Below are positions 31,267-44,086 of a stretch of 64,000 nucleotides of DNA, one piece after another. Made by a program: the position numbers and the translations under genes. The notes beneath the pieces were generated by a model, which had not been told where the DNA came from, did not search any database, and saw nothing but the letters and a program-made list of their open reading frames with translations. Origin of the DNA: Anaerolineaceae bacterium (GTDB taxonomy: Bacteria > Chloroflexota > Anaerolineae > Aggregatilineales > Phototrophicaceae); the NCBI GenBank assembly GCA_002702065.1, contig NZXX01000004.1:257748-321747 (forward strand). The letters are read 5' to 3'. Each line of letters starts with the position of its first letter. Within the stretch, counting starts at the first letter, position 1.

Positions 31267-33246
31267 TCAGGGCAGCGCCTGCTCACGGGTGAACTGCGTC
31301 TGGTAAAGCTGCGCATACAGGCCATCCAGCGCCAGCAGCTCATCATGGGTGCCGCGCTCTACCACCTGCCCGCGATCCATCACCAGAATGAGGTCCGCCG
31401 CCAGAATCGTGCTCAGCCGGTGGGCAATGGCAATCGTTGTGCGCCCCTGCTGCACCGTGCGCAATGCTTCCTGTATGAGCGCTTCGGACTGGCTGTCGAG
31501 GTGACTGGTCGCTTCGTCCAGCACCAGAATACGCGGGTCTTTCAAAATCACACGGGCGATTGCAATGCGCTGTTTCTCGCCGCCGCTCAACCGGTAGCCA
31601 CGCTCGCCCACAACCGTATCATAACCATTCGACAGGCCCATGATAAAGTCGTGAATATTGGCCGCACGGCACGCTGCTTCGACCTCCGCGTCCGTCGCGT
31701 CCAGCCGGGCATACAGCAGGTTGGTGCGGATGGTATCGTGAAACAGGTACGTTTCCTGCGTCACCATGCCGATATGATCCGCCAGCGAGTCCAGCATCAC
31801 ATCGCGCAGGTCATACCCATCGATGAGGATACGCCCCTCGGTCGGGTCATACAGACGCGGGATCAGGTAGGTCAGGGTGGTCTTGCCCGCCCCGCTCGGC
31901 CCCACCAGCGCCACAAGCTGGCCCGGCTCAATAGTGAAGGAGACATCCGTCAGCGCCTGATCGCGTGCCTGACTGTAATTGGAGGGTCGATTGCTGCGCT
32001 CGTCCTTGCCATTCGCCCCTTCGCGCTCTGGCCGCCGGGCGTCATCGCCGGACAGCACCGCCCCGACATTATCCATGCGCCCATGCCGCACCACATCCTT
32101 CAGCAGCAGACTGGGGTCAACCTGATAGTTGAAATCCACCGCATCAAAGACAACCTGGCCGTGTATCTCTTTTAGTGCAACCGCGTCCGATTTTTCTTCA
32201 ATTTCCAGCGGCAGGTCGATCACCTCGAAGACGCGCTCGAAGCTGACCATCGACTGCGCAAAGGCGACCGGCGCGTTGGTCAGGGCTTGCAGCGGGCCAT
32301 ACAGCTGGGTCAGGTAAGCTGCGAACGCCACAATCGTACCATCGGTGAAAACACCCTGTATGACCAGATGGCCGCCCATCCAGAACACCAGCGCGGTGCC
32401 CATCGCCCCCACCAGACCGACCAGCACAAAAAACTGGCTGCCGACTACTGCCCGTTCCACGCCGTTATCGCGCACCAGCGCCGCCCGTTCGCGGAACCGT
32501 TCCACCTCATTGGAGCGGCGGCCAAACAGCTTGACAAGCAGCGCCCCGCTGATATTCAGCGTTTCGTTCATCATCGCGTTCATGCGGGCGTTATGATCCA
32601 TCTGTTCGCGCGCAATATCCCGCAGCCGGCTGCCCAGCCGCCGCGCAATGAAAATGAACAGCGGCAGCACCGCCACGCCAAGGATCGTCAACCGCCATTC
32701 CATCGCCAGCATGACCGCCAGCGTCGCCACCACCGTGACGACATTGGTGATAATCTCGACCACCGTGTTGCTGATCGCCGTTTGCGCGCCGACCACATCG
32801 TTATTCAGGCGGCTCATCAACTCGCCGGTTTTTGTGTTGGTGAAGAAACGCAGGGACATCTTTTGCAGATGGGTGTACAGGCTCACGCGCAGGTCATAAA
32901 TGACGCCCTCGCCCACCGTCGAGTTAATCTTGCGCTGCACCACGCGCAGCCCGCCACTAACCACCGGAATCAGCACCAGCAGCACAGCCAGCCCGTTCAA
33001 ACGCTCGACATCCGCCTCTGGCAGTGTATAGTCGATCAGGTCCCGGATAATCAGCGGAGTCAGCAAACCCAGGCCGGTTGTCAGCAGAATCAAGACCAGC
33101 ATCCACACGATCTGCCAGCGATAGGGCTGCGCATAGGCCAGCACCCGGCGCAGCAGCGGCCATGTCATATTGACCTGTAATTCTTCTTCATCGGCGCCGC
33201 GCCAGTAGCTGCCCCAACCACCACGCCCACCACCACCAAATAGCAT
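31267..33246 (-). CDS. ABC exporter, fused membrane and ATPase domains (MsbA/MdlB type)
   Basis: The 659-residue half-transporter has a six-helix membrane domain (about 35-330) and a nucleotide-binding domain with A-loop Tyr (DFNYQ), Walker A GPSGAGKT (449-456), Q-loop VTQETYLF, signature RLSGGEKQR, Walker B ILVLDEA and H-loop IAHR. Such proteins work as dimers exporting lipids, peptides or drugs. The N-terminus is Gly-rich (LFGGGGRGGWGSYW). A 55-residue hydrophilic insert (376-430, rich in Arg, Asp, Gly) splits the first strands of the ATPase domain just after the A-loop. No partner gene is adjacent, so a homodimer is likely. Confidence 0.92.
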   Translation of the reverse strand: MLFGGGGRGGWGSYWRGADEEELQVNMTWPLLRRVLAYAQPYRWQIVWMLVLILLTTGLGLLTPLIIRDLIDYTLPEADVERLNGLAVLLVLIPVVSGGLRVVQRKINSTVGEGVIYDLRVSLYTHLQKMSLRFFTNTKTGELMSRLNNDVVGAQTAISNTVVEIITNVVTVVATLAVMLAMEWRLTILGVAVLPLFIFIARRLGSRLRDIAREQMDHNARMNAMMNETLNISGALLVKLFGRRSNEVERFRERAALVRDNGVERAVVGSQFFVLVGLVGAMGTALVFWMGGHLVIQGVFTDGTIVAFAAYLTQLYGPLQALTNAPVAFAQSMVSFERVFEVIDLPLEIEEKSDAVALKEIHGQVVFDAVDFNYQVDPSLLLKDVVRHGRMDNVGAVLSGDDARRPEREGANGKDERSNRPSNYSQARDQALTDVSFTIEPGQLVALVGPSGAGKTTLTYLIPRLYDPTEGRILIDGYDLRDVMLDSLADHIGMVTQETYLFHDTIRTNLLYARLDATDAEVEAACRAANIHDFIMGLSNGYDTVVGERGYRLSGGEKQRIAIARVILKDPRILVLDEATSHLDSQSEALIQEALRTVQQGRTTIAIAHRLSTILAADLILVMDRGQVVERGTHDELLALDGLYAQLYQTQFTREQALP

Positions 33247-33589
33247 AGAAAATCACCTCATGATTGAATGTCTCGTCTTTAGCATACATCAGCAACAACA
33301 CACCCGCCTACCGGAAAAACGGGCAGGATACACGGGTGCTGGCGTGCCGCTTATCGACCTCATCCTGTGACTTGCCTTTTTAGCTAATCAGGTTTATCCT
33401 AAGACTCTCGCTAGAACAAGTGTACAAGCAGTCGGATCGGCGTTGCAGCCGTCTGCGCGATCATCTCTCGAAGCCGTTCAATCTACCGGAAACGTGCCCG
33501 AATAAGCCAATCATGGATTGCCTTGTTCATCACCCGCGCGTTCTATTCGTATTCCATTACAATCTGCGTCTTTAAATATGGAGAAAAAG
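33247..33589. other. 343-bp intergenic region between divergent exporter and UvrA-like genes
   Basis: I see no conserved gene here. A TACAAT -10 candidate for the uvrA-like gene lies at 33558-33563 without a clear -35. The region is less GC-rich than its surroundings near both ends and contains no long palindrome. A frame open from 33518 into the uvrA-like gene lacks a ribosome-binding site. Confidence 0.5.
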
Positions 33590-35854
33590 ATGACTCAGGA
33601 ATTCATTGAATTGCATGGCGCCCGTGAGAATAATCTCAAGAATATCTCGCTGCGAATCCCAAAACGCAAAATCACCATTTTCACGGGTGTATCCGGCTCC
33701 GGTAAATCCTCCATCGTATTCGACACGATCGCATCGGAAGCACAACGCCAGCTTTACGAGAATTTCAGCATGTTCGTGCGCAACTTCCTGCCCCGCTATG
33801 CGCAGCCGGACGCGGACTCTATCGAGAATTTGAGCATGCCCATTGTCGTGGATCAAAAGCGAATGGGCGGCGGCTCGCATTCAACAGTCGGGACAATTAC
33901 GGATATTTATACGGTCCTGCGGTTGCTCTTTTCAAAAATCGGGCAGCCCTATGTGGGGCATTACAACGTATTTTCATTTAATGACCCGCAGGGGATGTGC
34001 CCGGAATGTAACGGCATTGGCCGCAAGCTGGATGTCGATCTGGAGAAATTTCTGGATACATCCCGGTCGCTCAACGAAGGCGCGATTTTGTTCGGCGCCT
34101 ATGCGGTTGGTAAATGGGACTGGAATTTCCTGACGGAATCCGGCTTGTTCGACAACGACAAGAAGCTCGACGACTACACCGAAGAGGAACTCGAACGCCT
34201 TCTGTATAGTCCACCCGTCAAAATAACGACCGCGCTTGGGGGCAGTTCGATCAACATCACCTTTGAAGGCATTATTGCGAAGTTCACGCGCAAATATATC
34301 ACCAGCGATATCAAGTCATATTCCGAGCGTACCCAGAAACAGGTTGAACCCTACATCACAACCGGCCCTTGCCGCGCTTGCAAAGGCACCCGCCTGAGCC
34401 AAATGGCACTCAGCTGCAAGATCAACGGCTATAACATTGCCGAACTCGCCGCGATGGAAGCAGGCGACCTCGTTCACATCATTCGCGATATTGATGACCC
34501 GGCGGCGGGTTCGATGGTCGAAACCTTAACCGACCGGCTGCAACATCTGGTGGATATCGGCCTGGAGTATCTGAGCCTGAACCGGGAGACGGATACGCTA
34601 TCCGGTGGCGAATCGCAGCGCGTCAAGATTGTGAAGCACCTGAGCAGCAGCCTGACCGATGTGATGTATATCTTCGATGAGCCAAGCGTCGGCCTGCATC
34701 CGCGTGATGTGCATCGCCTCAATGACCTGCTCCGCAAACTGCGTGATAAAGGCAATACGGTTATCGTCGTCGAGCATGACCCCGATGTGATCAAAGTGGC
34801 GGATTATATTGTCGACGTCGGCCCAATGGCGGGCACGCACGGCGGAGAAATCGTCTACGAGGGATCATACGATGGCTTGCTGAACACCGATACCATCACC
34901 GGAACGCACATGCTCCACTCGATGCAGCTAAAAGAGACATTCCGCCAATCAGATGGACAGTTATCGGTCAAAAACGCCAAAGCCAACAACCTGCGAAATC
35001 TGAATGTCGATATTCCTACAGGGGTGCTAACCGTCGTCACCGGGGTCGCCGGGTCGGGCAAGAGTTCGCTGATTAACGAAACCCTGCTGCGCCAGCATCC
35101 CGGTGCGGTTGTCATCGACCAGTCGGAAGTCGGCGCCAACAGCCGGTCAACCCCGGCAACCTACACCGGCATCATGGATGAAATCCGCAAAGATTTCGCC
35201 AAAGCCAACCAGGTCAGCAATTCCCTCTTTAGCTTCAACTCCAAAGGTGCCTGTGAAAACTGCCAGGGCCTGGGGGTGGTATATATCAGCCTGGCATTTC
35301 TGGATGAAGCCAAGACTCCCTGCGATGTCTGTGGTGGAAAGCGCTTCAAGGACGAGGTGCTGGAATACAAGTTGGATGGCAAGTCGATTGCGGATGTGCT
35401 GAGCATGACGGTTGAAGAAGCATTGGGATACTTCACCAACAAGAAGATTCGCAATACCCTCCAGGCCATGAGCGATGTGGGACTCAATTATCTTTCGCTC
35501 GGTCAGCCGCTGAGTACCCTTTCCGGTGGTGAATGCCAGCGGATCAAGTTGGCCAGCGAACTGCATAAGGCAGGCAGCATCTATGTGATGGATGAACCCA
35601 CAACCGGCCTGCACATGTCCGACATCAGCCATCTCTTGGCCGTGATTAATCGCATGGTGGATAACGGCAATACAGTTGTCGTCATCGAACACAATCTGGA
35701 TATTATCAAGAACGCCGACTGGATCATTGACATGGGGCCGGAAGGTGGACACAAAGGCGGCGAAATCCTGTTTGAAGGCACGCCCAAAGACCTCTTAACA
35801 ATTGATGCATCGTACACCGCACAGTATCTGCGCAGCGAACGCCAACCCATGTAA
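33590..35854 (+). CDS. Short UvrA paralogue (class II, DrrC-like ATPase)
   Basis: The 754-residue protein has two ABC ATPase halves: Walker A TGVSGSGKSS (about 32-41) and TGVAGSGKSS, signatures LSGGESQRV and LSGGECQRI, and Walker B IFDEPSVGLHP and VMDEPTTGLHM. Zinc-finger Cys pairs appear in CPECNGIG, CRACKGTR, CENCQGLG and CDVCGGKR. At about 750 residues it is shorter than repair UvrA (about 940) and lacks the UvrB-binding region, as in the DrrC/UvrA2 group linked to resistance against DNA-binding drugs. GGAG lies 6 nt before ATG 33590; an ATG 12 bp upstream is the only rival. Codon use looks slightly more AT-tolerant than its neighbours, so transfer is possible. Confidence 0.88.
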   Translation: MTQEFIELHGARENNLKNISLRIPKRKITIFTGVSGSGKSSIVFDTIASEAQRQLYENFSMFVRNFLPRYAQPDADSIENLSMPIVVDQKRMGGGSHSTVGTITDIYTVLRLLFSKIGQPYVGHYNVFSFNDPQGMCPECNGIGRKLDVDLEKFLDTSRSLNEGAILFGAYAVGKWDWNFLTESGLFDNDKKLDDYTEEELERLLYSPPVKITTALGGSSINITFEGIIAKFTRKYITSDIKSYSERTQKQVEPYITTGPCRACKGTRLSQMALSCKINGYNIAELAAMEAGDLVHIIRDIDDPAAGSMVETLTDRLQHLVDIGLEYLSLNRETDTLSGGESQRVKIVKHLSSSLTDVMYIFDEPSVGLHPRDVHRLNDLLRKLRDKGNTVIVVEHDPDVIKVADYIVDVGPMAGTHGGEIVYEGSYDGLLNTDTITGTHMLHSMQLKETFRQSDGQLSVKNAKANNLRNLNVDIPTGVLTVVTGVAGSGKSSLINETLLRQHPGAVVIDQSEVGANSRSTPATYTGIMDEIRKDFAKANQVSNSLFSFNSKGACENCQGLGVVYISLAFLDEAKTPCDVCGGKRFKDEVLEYKLDGKSIADVLSMTVEEALGYFTNKKIRNTLQAMSDVGLNYLSLGQPLSTLSGGECQRIKLASELHKAGSIYVMDEPTTGLHMSDISHLLAVINRMVDNGNTVVVIEHNLDIIKNADWIIDMGPEGGHKGGEILFEGTPKDLLTIDASYTAQYLRSERQPM

Positions 35855-35868
35855 CGCCCTTAGGTGCC

Positions 35869-35897
35869 GGGGCTTGGTGCAGGCCAGGCCCCTTCTC
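35869..35897 (+). terminator. Hairpin after the uvrA-like gene
   Basis: GGGGCTTGG (35869-35877) pairs with CCAGGCCCC (35884-35892) over nine positions with one G-U; the loop is TGCAGG and TTCTC follows. It begins 15 nt after the stop codon. Confidence 0.65.
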
Positions 35898-35982
35898 AGC
35901 CATTGGCGCGCAAGTTATATCGGCCCATCCGGTTATGCGGTATGATCAGCGTCGAAATTTTTGCCGCATACAGGAGGGAACG

Positions 35983-37011
35983 GTGAGCCAGCATCTCAAG
36001 GCGGTTCTGGTCGGCTGTGGCAGCATGAGCCGCACCTGGATCAAAACTGCTGCCGAAATTGATAACTTTGATCTGGTTGGTTTTGTCGATATCAGCGAAG
36101 CCGCCGCACGCACCCGCGCCGAAGAATACGGCCAGCCGGATGTCGTCATCAGCACAGACCTCAACGCTGCGCTGGAACAGACTCAGCCGGATATTGTCTT
36201 CGACTGCACGATACCCGAAGCCCATACCCATGTGACCCTCACGGCGTTGCAGCACGGGGCGCACGTCCTGGGCGAAAAACCGCTGGCCGATTCGATGGAA
36301 CATGCCCGGCAGATGATCGAAGCGGCAGACAAGGCCGGCAAAGTGTATGCGGTCATGCAGAACCGTCGTTTTGACCCCAACATCCGCCGCCTGCGCACGT
36401 TCATCGAAAGCGGCAGCATCGGCCCACTGACCATGCTCAACAGCGACTTCTTTGTCGGGGCCCATTTTGGCGGTTTCCGCGACCACATGGAACACGTACT
36501 GCTGCTCGACATGGCGATCCATACCTTTGATGCAGCCCGTTTTATCAGCGGGGCCGACCCGGTGTCGGTCTATTGCAAAGAGTGGAACCCCGCCGGTTCG
36601 TGGTACGATCACGACGCATCAGCCGTCTGCATCTTCGAGATGAGTAACGGGCTGATCTACAACTATCGCGGGAGCTGGTGCGCCGAAGGGCTGCGCACAA
36701 CATGGGAATGCGACTGGCGGGTCGTCGGGCAGCGCGGCTCCGTCTTGTGGCACGGCGACGAACGGATGCAGGCGCAGGTCGTCAGCGGGAACGAAGGCTT
36801 CTTTCGCCCGGTGGACGATGTCGAAATCACCGCCGAAGTCGCGCCATCACAAACTGGCGGGCACACCGGTCTGATTAAGGATTATGTCGACGCGATCCGC
36901 ACCGGCAGAACCCCGGAAACGATCGCCAGCGATAACATCAAAAGCCTGTCGATGGTCTTTAGTGCCATCGAGAGCGCCCGCACTGGCAAGGTCGTGGATT
37001 GTGCAGTTTGA
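35983..37011 (+). CDS. Gfo/Idh/MocA family NAD(P)-dependent oxidoreductase
   Basis: The 342-residue enzyme starts KAVLVGCGSMSRTW (Rossmann Gly motif). Next come DIVFDCTIPEAHTHVTLTALQHGAHVLGEKPLADSMEHA, with the catalytic Lys of the EKP motif, and VMQNRRFDPNIRRL. The C-terminal domain holds the putative proton-donor His in LLDMAIHTFDAARFISGADP. These enzymes oxidise or reduce sugars and inositols with NAD(P). The substrate is not predictable. The start is GTG 35983, preceded by AGGAGGGA at 5 nt; an in-frame codon at 35935 is less likely. Confidence 0.9.
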   Translation: MSQHLKAVLVGCGSMSRTWIKTAAEIDNFDLVGFVDISEAAARTRAEEYGQPDVVISTDLNAALEQTQPDIVFDCTIPEAHTHVTLTALQHGAHVLGEKPLADSMEHARQMIEAADKAGKVYAVMQNRRFDPNIRRLRTFIESGSIGPLTMLNSDFFVGAHFGGFRDHMEHVLLLDMAIHTFDAARFISGADPVSVYCKEWNPAGSWYDHDASAVCIFEMSNGLIYNYRGSWCAEGLRTTWECDWRVVGQRGSVLWHGDERMQAQVVSGNEGFFRPVDDVEITAEVAPSQTGGHTGLIKDYVDAIRTGRTPETIASDNIKSLSMVFSAIESARTGKVVDCAV

Positions 37012-37376
37012 CTTAAATTTCAGCGCATGCAGCGTGAATATTCACCTGTCATTTGAATATGGAATGTAATAAAGTTAAACTTATCGCGCATTGAGGGTAT
37101 ACCGGGTGGCTGAACCCAAAATAATGGCCCTGCTGTTCGCGTAAACAGCAAGGCCGATAAAGGAGTAAAGCGTACTTCCGAGGTTGCAGCCGTCCGGTTT
37201 CCCCAACGACTTCACCCCATGCAGCCGAATCACAGCGTTTGAATGACCCGACTACATCTTTATTACGTCGAATTCGCCAAAAAGGTTCAATATTTCCCAA
37301 TTTAATCAGTTAACCCGTTTTTTTGCATTATGTAGAATACCCGTTCTGATTACCCGATCAAGCAGGAACAAGAGCT
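37012..37376. other. 365-bp intergenic region with a hairpin and a promoter
   Basis: No coding gene is evident. An imperfect 12-bp palindrome (GGCC plus TGCTGTT, loop CGCGTA, AACAGCA plus GGCC, one C/A mismatch) lies at 37126-37155. Near its end TTAACC (37310-37315) and TAGAAT (37333-37338), 17 bp apart, form a promoter for the kinase-like gene at 37377. The stretch 37030-37300 is lower in GC and could hold a small RNA, but nothing shows this directly. Confidence 0.5.
37310..37338 (+). promoter_or_regulatory. Promoter of the 37377 phosphotransferase gene
   Basis: TTAACC (-35, 37310-37315), a 17-bp spacer and TAGAAT (-10, 37333-37338, 5/6) give a predicted start near 37345, 32 bp before the ATG. 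A T7 tract lies within the spacer. Confidence 0.55.
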
Positions 37377-38279
37377 ATGCCCGTCCATGAGCATTTGCCT
37401 GCCAGTTGGCCGCTTGCGCTTCGACATTTTCTCGCTGGTATGCTGGGCAAATCCGTCTATCTGACGCAATTGCATGGCAAGAGTGGCGCGGCGGTATGGC
37501 GTCTGGGCGATGATGAACCGCGCTCTGTGATCATCAAACAAGCCGATACCCCCAATGAGGCGCACTTTTACAGGGACGTAGCACCAGCATTGCGGGCTGA
37601 AGGAATCCCGGTGCCGGAAGCGTGGGAGATGTTCCAGCAGGGAGATACCCACTGGCTGGTCCTCGAAGATATTCCGCTGTCACTCCCTGCGCATGACCCG
37701 ACGATTCAGGCGCGACAGGTGACGATATTGGCCCACTTGCACAGCCTGCCCCGCACCATCCTGCCCGCGATGTTCGACGGCTTCAAACCGGGTTGGTCAC
37801 CGGAACTCACCGACAAGGCGCTGGCGTGCCTGCCAGCGGACATCACGGCCCAGCTTCGGCCTGTACTTGAGGCATTGCAAAATCAGGCACAGCCGCTGTT
37901 TCAGCCGCAAGCGATCACTTCGGGTGACCCCAACCCGACCAACTGGGGCCTGCGCAGCGACGGCACGCCCGTCCTGTTTGATTGGGAGCGTATTACACAG
38001 GCGGCACCCGCCATTGACCTGGCGATCATCGTCGCCGGGCTGGGTACCGCCCGTCAGTTTGCCGACATCGCACAACTGTATCGAACGAAACGCGATGCTA
38101 TCCAGCAGCCATACAACACCCGTGCGGAACAACTGGCCCGGCAAATCGCCCTCGCCAAAGTCTGGACCGTTATTGAGTATCTCGGCCTGTACACTGATGG
38201 CACCCTTCCGCCGGATGCCACGCTGGATTACATCACCACCCATATTGCCGACTGGCTCGTATCGCTGGAACTGGCTTAA
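37377..38279 (+). CDS. Aminoglycoside phosphotransferase-fold protein
   Basis: The 300-residue APH-like protein has the ATP Lys in RSVIIKQAD, the hinge WLVLEDI, a catalytic loop [13 protein letters not shown] (Ser-Gly-Asp in place of His-Gly-Asp, with Asn kept) and the metal Asp in [20 protein letters not shown]. The substrate is unknown; members of this fold act on sugars, amino alcohols or antibiotics. Its stop codon overlaps the stop of the convergent aldo/keto reductase gene. It is not a close relative of the 16635 protein by eye. Confidence 0.8.
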   Translation: MPVHEHLPASWPLALRHFLAGMLGKSVYLTQLHGKSGAAVWRLGDDEPRSVIIKQADTPNEAHFYRDVAPALRAEGIPVPEAWEMFQQGDTHWLVLEDIPLSLPAHDPTIQARQVTILAHLHSLPRTILPAMFDGFKPGWSPELTDKALACLPADITAQLRPVLEALQNQAQPLFQPQAITSGDPNPTNWGLRSDGTPVLFDWERITQAAPAIDLAIIVAGLGTARQFADIAQLYRTKRDAIQQPYNTRAEQLARQIALAKVWTVIEYLGLYTDGTLPPDATLDYITTHIADWLVSLELA

Positions 38280-39283
38280 CGTCGCTGCCGCGCCCGAATC
38301 ACATGCTCATATGGGTAGACCTGCTCCGGCTCGCTGACTGTATTGAGCTTGTCCATCTGGTCCGCCGTCAGCGACCAGCCCGCCGAACCGAGGTTGTCCT
38401 CAAGCTGCTGCATGGTGCGCGCGCCGATAATGGGCGCTGTGACGCCGGGCCGCTGCAATAGCCAGTTGATGGCGACCTGCGCCGGGGACTTACCGGCTTC
38501 ATCCGCCACGGCCACCAGCGCGTCGATGATGTCCCAGGTGAATTCGTTGTTATAGCGGCTCCATGCTTCACCGCTGCCTTGCTGCTCGGCGCGTTCGACT
38601 CGCGTCCCCGCAGGCGGTTCGGTCATGCCGCGACGGAACTTGCCGCTCAGCCAGCCGCCGCGCAGCGGACTCCAGGGGATAATGCCAATCCCTTCATTAA
38701 GGCAGACATCCGTGAGTTCCCACTCCATCGTACGTGTGAGCAGGTTGTACTGCGGTTGCAAGCAGGTATACGGTTCCCAGCCATTGACGCGGCACAGATC
38801 CACGGCTTTCTGAAGCTGCCAGCCGGTGTAATTGCTCACGCCGATATAGCGCACCTTGCCGCTGGTCACCAGGGTGTTGAGCGTGCTGAGAGTCTCTTCC
38901 AGCGGGGTGACATGATCCCAGCAGTGAACCTGATACAGGTCAATATAATCCGTTTGCAGGCGGCGCAGGCTGGCGTCCACACCTTGCAGAATATGCTTGC
39001 GGCTGAGGCCCAGATCATTCGGCCCATCGCCCATCGGGAAGCGCACTTTGGTGGCGATCACTAGATCATCACGATTCTGGGTTTGCAGCCAGCGCCCCAG
39101 TATTTCTTCGGACGTACCCTGTGAATAGACATCTGCCGTGTCGATGAAATTGCCACCCACTTCGACAAACCGGTCCAGAATACGGTGACTGTCTTCCTCA
39201 GTGGTGTCGCGGCCAAATGTCATGGCCCCAAGGCACAATTCACTGACCCGCAGGCCGGTCCCGCCCATGAAACGATAATCCAT
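38276..39283 (-). CDS. Aldo/keto reductase
   Basis: The 335-residue NADPH-dependent oxidoreductase has the catalytic tetrad Asp48, Tyr53 ([12 protein letters not shown]), Lys79 (VIATKV) and His120 (YQVHCWDH), followed by the coenzyme region [15 protein letters not shown]. It belongs to the YajO/Kv-beta-like branch ([24 protein letters not shown]). The substrate is unknown. GGAGCGG lies 3-9 nt before ATG 39283. An in-frame start at 39346 lacks support. Confidence 0.92.
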   Translation of the reverse strand: MDYRFMGGTGLRVSELCLGAMTFGRDTTEEDSHRILDRFVEVGGNFIDTADVYSQGTSEEILGRWLQTQNRDDLVIATKVRFPMGDGPNDLGLSRKHILQGVDASLRRLQTDYIDLYQVHCWDHVTPLEETLSTLNTLVTSGKVRYIGVSNYTGWQLQKAVDLCRVNGWEPYTCLQPQYNLLTRTMEWELTDVCLNEGIGIIPWSPLRGGWLSGKFRRGMTEPPAGTRVERAEQQGSGEAWSRYNNEFTWDIIDALVAVADEAGKSPAQVAINWLLQRPGVTAPIIGARTMQQLEDNLGSAGWSLTADQMDKLNTVSEPEQVYPYEHVIRARQRR

Positions 39284-39393
39284 TATCCGCTCCTTATTCT
39301 GAAATAAGTCTCTTGCCTGATTGTACCGCACTGGGCTTATCCACACGCGTTTCCAATCTTATTCTTGTGCATATGCGTTATCATAGATAGGTT

Positions 39394-42924
<3,531 letters not shown>

Positions 42925-42932
42925 TTTAAATG

Positions 42933-42952
42933 GGGGCGTCACGAGGCGCCCC
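42933..42952. terminator. Bidirectional hairpin between convergent mfd and ybaK
   Basis: GGGGCG (42933-42938) and CGCCCC (42947-42952) form a 6-bp GC stem with an 8-base loop between the two stop codons. ATTT follows on the minus strand, so it can serve the ybaK side best. Confidence 0.5.
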
Positions 42953-42958
42953 AGTGGT

Positions 42959-43453
42959 TCAGGCCCCGTTGTTCTGCTTGACCACATCCACAAACTTTGC
43001 GCCGCTGATCTCGGCCAGTTGTGCCAGCGCAATCGGGAAAATGGCATTATGCGCGCCCCCGGCGGCATACACAGTTTCATAGCGCTGAAGCGACTCGTCC
43101 AGGTGGACATGAATATCCGGCGTGCGGTAGGCCAGCGGTGGCATACTCCCCGGCGGATAGCCATAAATCGCTACCATCTGATCCGGCTTGGCGGTCTTGA
43201 CCTTCTTGCGCCCCACCTCGTACATGGTCGCGATTTTGCGGTCGTCGACCAGCTGGTCGCCGCTGGTCAGCACCACAATCGGCTGCGAGTCGACCAGAAA
43301 CGCAATGCTCTTGACAATTTGCCCCAGTTCGCAGCCAATATTGTCAGCCGCCTGCTGTGAGGTGGCAGTCGTGGTCTCAAAAAAATGAATGGTGATCCCG
43401 GTATTCAGACGGTCCAGTTCCGCCTGCACATGTTGGGGCGTTAATTCTTGCAT
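42959..43453 (-). CDS. YbaK/EbsC-type aminoacyl-tRNA deacylase
   Basis: The 164-residue protein has the YbaK fold: TAADNIG-type start (TSQQAADNIGCELGQIVKSIAFLVD with the conserved Lys48), then VVLTSGDQLVD and GYPPGSMPPLAYRTPDIHVHLDESL, and VYAAGGAHNAIFPI. Family members hydrolyse mischarged tRNA, for example Cys-tRNA-Pro or Ala-tRNA-Pro, in trans to keep translation accurate. Which tRNA is edited here is unknown. GAGGAG precedes ATG 43453. The frame stays open upstream over the divergent region but without support. Confidence 0.9.
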   Translation of the reverse strand: MQELTPQHVQAELDRLNTGITIHFFETTTATSQQAADNIGCELGQIVKSIAFLVDSQPIVVLTSGDQLVDDRKIATMYEVGRKKVKTAKPDQMVAIYGYPPGSMPPLAYRTPDIHVHLDESLQRYETVYAAGGAHNAIFPIALAQLAEISGAKFVDVVKQNNGA

Positions 43454-43516
43454 AGGGCGGATGCTCCTCGCTACAATGGCGCACAATTTGACGCATAACG
43501 ATACAGGGAAAACCCG

Positions 43517-44086
43517 GTGCAAACCAGAGCGCGAGTCAACAAAACCGTCATTGAACTGGTCCAGGGCGATATTACGCATCAGGAGACGGATGCCATTGTC
43601 AACGCGGCCAACACATCGCTGCTGGGTGGGGGTGGGGTTGATGGCGCGATTCACCGCGCTGCCGGGCCGCAATTGCTGCAAGCAACGCGCCAGCTCGGTG
43701 GCTGCGAAACGGGGGATGCCAAAATCACCAAAGGCTATAACCTGAAAGCCCGCCATGTCATTCATGCAGTGGGGCCAGTGTATGACGCGTCCAGGCAAGA
43801 GGAAGTCGCCCGGCTGCTCGCCAGCGCCTACCGCCGCAGTCTCGAAGTGGCGTTTGACAATGGACTCAAAACAGTGGCGTTTCCATCCATCAGCACCGGG
43901 GTTTATGCCTATCCCGTCGCTGAAGCCGCGCGCATCGCCCTGTCCGCGATCTGTGCCTTTGCCGAAACGCATGATCGACCAGAGCTGGTGAGGTTTGTAC
44001 TCTTTGACTCAGAGACTTTTCGCGCTTATGGTGAGGCTTTGGGGTCTGCGGTCAACACAAACCCCAAAGTAAACTTCGTGGATTAA
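43517..44086 (+). CDS. Macro domain (ADP-ribose processing) protein
   Basis: The 189-residue protein is a single macro domain of the MacroD/YmdB type: ELVQGDITHQETDAIVNAANTSLLGGGGVDGAIHRAAG, then HVIHAVGPVYD and TVAFPSISTGVYAYPVAEAA. Such proteins bind ADP-ribose and can remove O-acetyl or protein-linked mono-ADP-ribose. The start is GTG 43517 with AGGGAA upstream. It is divergent from the YbaK-like gene and converges on a MarR gene. No ADP-ribosyltransferase is nearby. Confidence 0.92.
   Translation: MQTRARVNKTVIELVQGDITHQETDAIVNAANTSLLGGGGVDGAIHRAAGPQLLQATRQLGGCETGDAKITKGYNLKARHVIHAVGPVYDASRQEEVARLLASAYRRSLEVAFDNGLKTVAFPSISTGVYAYPVAEAARIALSAICAFAETHDRPELVRFVLFDSETFRAYGEALGSAVNTNPKVNFVD

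Noticed and set aside
33518..33589. Upstream start of the UvrA-like protein
   Set aside because: The 24 extra residues have no family match, and GGAG directly precedes ATG 33590.
43454..43972. N-terminal extension of the YbaK-like ORF to 337 codons
   Set aside because: The YbaK domain begins at 43453 with a good ribosome-binding site; the extension is antisense to the macro domain gene.
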